Notes under the pieces: generated by a model
Database searches by the model: none
What the model saw: the letters and a program-made list of their open reading frames with translations, nothing else
What the model was told of the DNA's origin: nothing
Shown: one piece after another, positions 46,509 to 49,115 of the stretch
Layout of the letters: the number at the start of each line of letters is the position of its first letter
How positions within the stretch are numbered: position 1 is the first letter of the stretch
Source of the DNA: Acidobacteriales bacterium 13_2_20CM_55_8
GTDB taxonomy: Bacteria > Acidobacteriota > Terriglobia > Terriglobales > Acidobacteriaceae
Assembly: GCA_001914815.1 (NCBI GenBank)
Contig: MNDG01000151.1
Coordinates: 7,669-56,783 of the forward strand
DNA length: 49,115 nt
Direction of reading: 5' to 3'
Program-made: the position numbers and the translations under genes

Positions 46509-47747
46509 ATGAAGCCGGAGAAATATAAAAAGCTTTTGCTGCTTTTTTTGGCGGGAATGCTTTCCCTGCATATCGTCGTAGCCTGGCGTTCGCGGGATTT
46601 AGTTCGCAAGGGCTACCCCGACTTCACGGCTCTCTATTCGGCAGGAAAAATTGTGCGGGAAGGTTTAGGCAAGCAGCTGTACGACAGTCAGACTCAGTAT
46701 CGTATCCAGCAGGAATTTGCCGCCGGAGTCAGCATTCGGCAAGGCCCTCTGCCTTACATTCACCCGCCTTGGGAAGCTCTTATTTTCGCGCCCTTCACGT
46801 GGTTTTCTTATCCCGTGGCTTATCTGCTTTGGGATGCGGTGAACGTGCTGATTCTCTTATCACTCCCGCTTTTGCTGCGGAACCAGTTGTTCCAACTGAA
46901 GCATGTGTCCGCCCTGTTTTGGCTATTCGTCTCCCTAGCTTTTTATCCTATGTTTTTTGATTTATTGCAGGGGCAGGACATTCTTCCGCTCTTACTGTTT
47001 TTTACTCTCGCTTTCGTATCTCTAAAGCAGAACAATGATTTGGCTGCCGGTTGCTGGCTGGGCCTCGGACTCTTCCGGTTCCATCTGGTGTTGCCTCTGA
47101 TGTTGATCCTGCTGCTTCACAAACGACTAAAAGCGTTGCTCGGATTTGTATCAGTAGCAGTTGTTCTGACAGTGGTTTCAATCGCCGTTATTGGTTGGAA
47201 CGGGGTGTTGAGCTATCCAGCATTTGTGTGGCACATCGAGACCGTGATGGGACACGGAGCGATCGTCCCAGTAGATATGCCGAATCTGCGCGGCCTGCTC
47301 CATACCTTTCTCGCCGCTCGCAGTTCGAAACTCGTTATTCAACTTGTGGTGGCGATGTTGTCAGTTGCTTTGTTCATCTTCGCATCGGCGAAATGGAAAG
47401 TTGCAAGAGAGGGAACAGTATTTGATCTGGGATTCGCTTTAGCGCTGGTTACTACGATTCTTGTGAGTTATCACGCCAACACCTATGACCTCAGCTTGCT
47501 GTTTTTGCCTGTTATCCTGCTGGCGAATCATCTCGCAGGCGCCGATGTGAAGGGTGGATGGAATCGGATAACACTCGTGGGACCAATGTTGCTGCTGTTC
47601 GTAAGTCCGATCCAGATGCTTCTGCTGCAAAAATATGGGAAGTTGAGTTTGCTCGCTCCGGTATTGCTGCTGTGGGCGTGGGGATTGGCCAGGGAAATCT
47701 CAAGGATTGGACGTCCCCGCGAGATTCCCACGACCCAAGCTGTCTGA
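46509..47747 (+). CDS. GT87/DUF2029-like polytopic membrane glycosyltransferase
   Basis: KGYPDFTALYSAGKIVREGLGKQLYDSQTQYRIQQEF; PPWEALIFAPFTWFSYPVAYLLWDAVNVL. Confidence 0.8.
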   Translation: MKPEKYKKLLLLFLAGMLSLHIVVAWRSRDLVRKGYPDFTALYSAGKIVREGLGKQLYDSQTQYRIQQEFAAGVSIRQGPLPYIHPPWEALIFAPFTWFSYPVAYLLWDAVNVLILLSLPLLLRNQLFQLKHVSALFWLFVSLAFYPMFFDLLQGQDILPLLLFFTLAFVSLKQNNDLAAGCWLGLGLFRFHLVLPLMLILLLHKRLKALLGFVSVAVVLTVVSIAVIGWNGVLSYPAFVWHIETVMGHGAIVPVDMPNLRGLLHTFLAARSSKLVIQLVVAMLSVALFIFASAKWKVAREGTVFDLGFALALVTTILVSYHANTYDLSLLFLPVILLANHLAGADVKGGWNRITLVGPMLLLFVSPIQMLLLQKYGKLSLLAPVLLLWAWGLAREISRIGRPREIPTTQAV

Positions 47748-48659
47748 CTCCGCTGCGGTCGGTAGGATCACAGGCTTGTTTCTCTTGGCAAGCCCTCGCC
47801 AAAGCACTACTCCCAGCATGGGCAGATAGATGAATACCACCGTCCATCGCCCGACCTCAGTGAAGCTGTGCGGAGTGTGATACCAGCGCCAGATGCCCGC
47901 TCCGTAACTGAAAAATGCTGTGGCCAGGATCTCGCGTCGAGATTTTGGAATCAGCCACAGAATGAAAGCGTCAAAAAACCATCTCTCCGGCATGATCGCC
48001 GCCAACAATAAAAAAATCGCGTCCCGATCGCGATAACGCCACAACGCAAGTGCCAGCAAAGGCCCGGGCAAAACCAGCAAGGGGATGAAGTGCTCGTAAT
48101 ATCCCAGTTGCCCAAACCATAAGAATGGCCACCGCGGCATTACCACCAGGCTCAGCAGTACAACCACTACGCAGCCGATAACTCCGCGGCGAGTAAGATG
48201 GGTGAGAGCAACCGGCAAACCAATCTGCGGCTTGACCATCGTTACCGGGAGAAGGAGAGGAAAGAAAGCGCTGGCCACAATCAACGGTGACCACTGCGCG
48301 GTCAGAATCCCTGCCCAGTAGGGATATGCAAGAAATACGAGCAACCGGTGATAGCCGTAGCGTGTGAGCCCGAAAGCCAGCAGCGCTGAACTGATGCCGT
48401 AGAAGGCGCCGGCCGCGACTTCGGGACGCATCCACACGAATGGCAATCCGAATAAAGCCGCCGTCATCGGATACTGCTCAAGCGGTGTGTCGTACGGATT
48501 TTTCCCTGCCAGGAGATACTTCGCAGCCCGAATGGCCCAACTGAAGTCTGCCGCGCCCTGGTGAAAGTGAGTCAGCAGGAACCAACAAAACATGCCGCTA
48601 GCAATTCCGATGACGGTCGAAACCAGAATTCGTAGTCTCACGGGAAAGGTCGTTCGCAA
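47700..48659 (-). CDS. GT87/DUF2029-like polytopic membrane protein (convergent, overlaps end of 46509-47747)
   Basis: GAADFSWAIRAAKYLLAGKNPYDTPLEQYPMTAALFGLPFVWMRPEVAAGAFYGISSALLAFGL. Confidence 0.75.
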   Translation of the reverse strand: MRTTFPVRLRILVSTVIGIASGMFCWFLLTHFHQGAADFSWAIRAAKYLLAGKNPYDTPLEQYPMTAALFGLPFVWMRPEVAAGAFYGISSALLAFGLTRYGYHRLLVFLAYPYWAGILTAQWSPLIVASAFFPLLLPVTMVKPQIGLPVALTHLTRRGVIGCVVVVLLSLVVMPRWPFLWFGQLGYYEHFIPLLVLPGPLLALALWRYRDRDAIFLLLAAIMPERWFFDAFILWLIPKSRREILATAFFSYGAGIWRWYHTPHSFTEVGRWTVVFIYLPMLGVVLWRGLAKRNKPVILPTAAESDSLGRGNLAGTSNP

Positions 48660-48713
48660 AAAGATTGTTCGCGATAAGTTGTAACATGGGGCGATTTCGT
48701 TTCGGCCACACTA

Positions 48714-49115
48714 TTGTTAAAGAATCCCAAAGTAGGTTTGGTGATCGCGCTGCTGATGGCGGCGAGCATGTGGTTGTACGTGCAGTATGTCCTGGTCCCT
48801 TATCAGCGGGCAGATGCGGCGGCGCACGGCCGGCCGCGCGGCAATCTTTCGGACCTCTATCCGCGCTGGCTGGGCGCGCGCGAGTTGCTACTTCATCATC
48901 GTGATCCGTACAGCAGCGATGTCACGCGGGAAATCCAGGCCGGCTACTACGGACGTCCTCTCGACCCCGCTCGTCCCGAAGATCCGAAAGATCAGCAAGG
49001 TTTTGCTTACCCGATGTATGTTGTCTTTCTGCTCGCCCCGACTATCACGCTGCCGTTTTCGGCGGTGCAAGCCGGCTTCCGCTGGCTATTGCTGATCCTG
49101 ACGATCGCCACGGTT
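48714..49115 (+). CDS. GT87/DUF2029-like membrane protein, 5' part only (TTG start, runs off window)
   Basis: LLKNPKVGLVIALLMAASMWLYVQYVLVPYQRADAAAHGRPRGNLSDLYPRWLGARELLLHHRDPYSSDVTREIQAGYYGRPLD..; open to window end. Confidence 0.75.
   Translation, partial: MLKNPKVGLVIALLMAASMWLYVQYVLVPYQRADAAAHGRPRGNLSDLYPRWLGARELLLHHRDPYSSDVTREIQAGYYGRPLDPARPEDPKDQQGFAYPMYVVFLLAPTITLPFSAVQAGFRWLLLILTIATV

Noticed and set aside
1-49115. tRNA/rRNA genes
   Set aside because: Intergenic gaps were read for cloverleaf and GTTCRANNC-like T-arms; no credible candidate found.

Overview
This 49 kb window reads as a chromosomal segment from a GC-rich, probably acidobacterial genome; that lineage is inferred from gene content and intergenic repeat style, not computed. 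It is densely coding. I found no rRNA, tRNA, CRISPR array, transposase or phage module. Main blocks: (1) a housekeeping start with rpsO-pnp; (2) a cell-wall salvage cluster, murA / murQ / serine beta-lactamase-like hydrolase, plus a divergent protein fusing a beta-lactamase-like domain to a DUF1343/NamZ-type domain; (3) a divergent signalling pair, an HD-GYP response regulator and a large GAF/PAS hybrid histidine kinase whose C-terminal receiver has Asn at the phospho-acceptor position; (4) ArsR regulator and SuoX/YedY-like oxidoreductase, SPOR protein, slipin-NfeD, NDH-2; (5) a TetR-MFP-RND efflux operon with a 26-bp operator-like palindrome that includes the TetR start codon; (6) a VOC-SpoIIE phosphatase fusion in a small islet bracketed by a 17-bp inverted repeat; (7) a Tad/Flp pilus locus (two flp pilins, cpaB, secretin, cpaE, cpaF, tadB, tadC) followed by DUF192 and TonB-like genes. 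The Tad locus is flanked by two homologous polytopic membrane proteins and then three GT87/DUF2029-like proteins. The most unusual DNA-level signal is three separate intergenic arrays with strict 7-bp periodicity and degenerate units, one arranged as a long inverted repeat. The most interesting gene-level systems are the apparent two-compartment MurNAc-peptide salvage module and the Tad pilus locus surrounded by GT-C-like proteins. All homology calls are from reading protein motifs; no searches were run.
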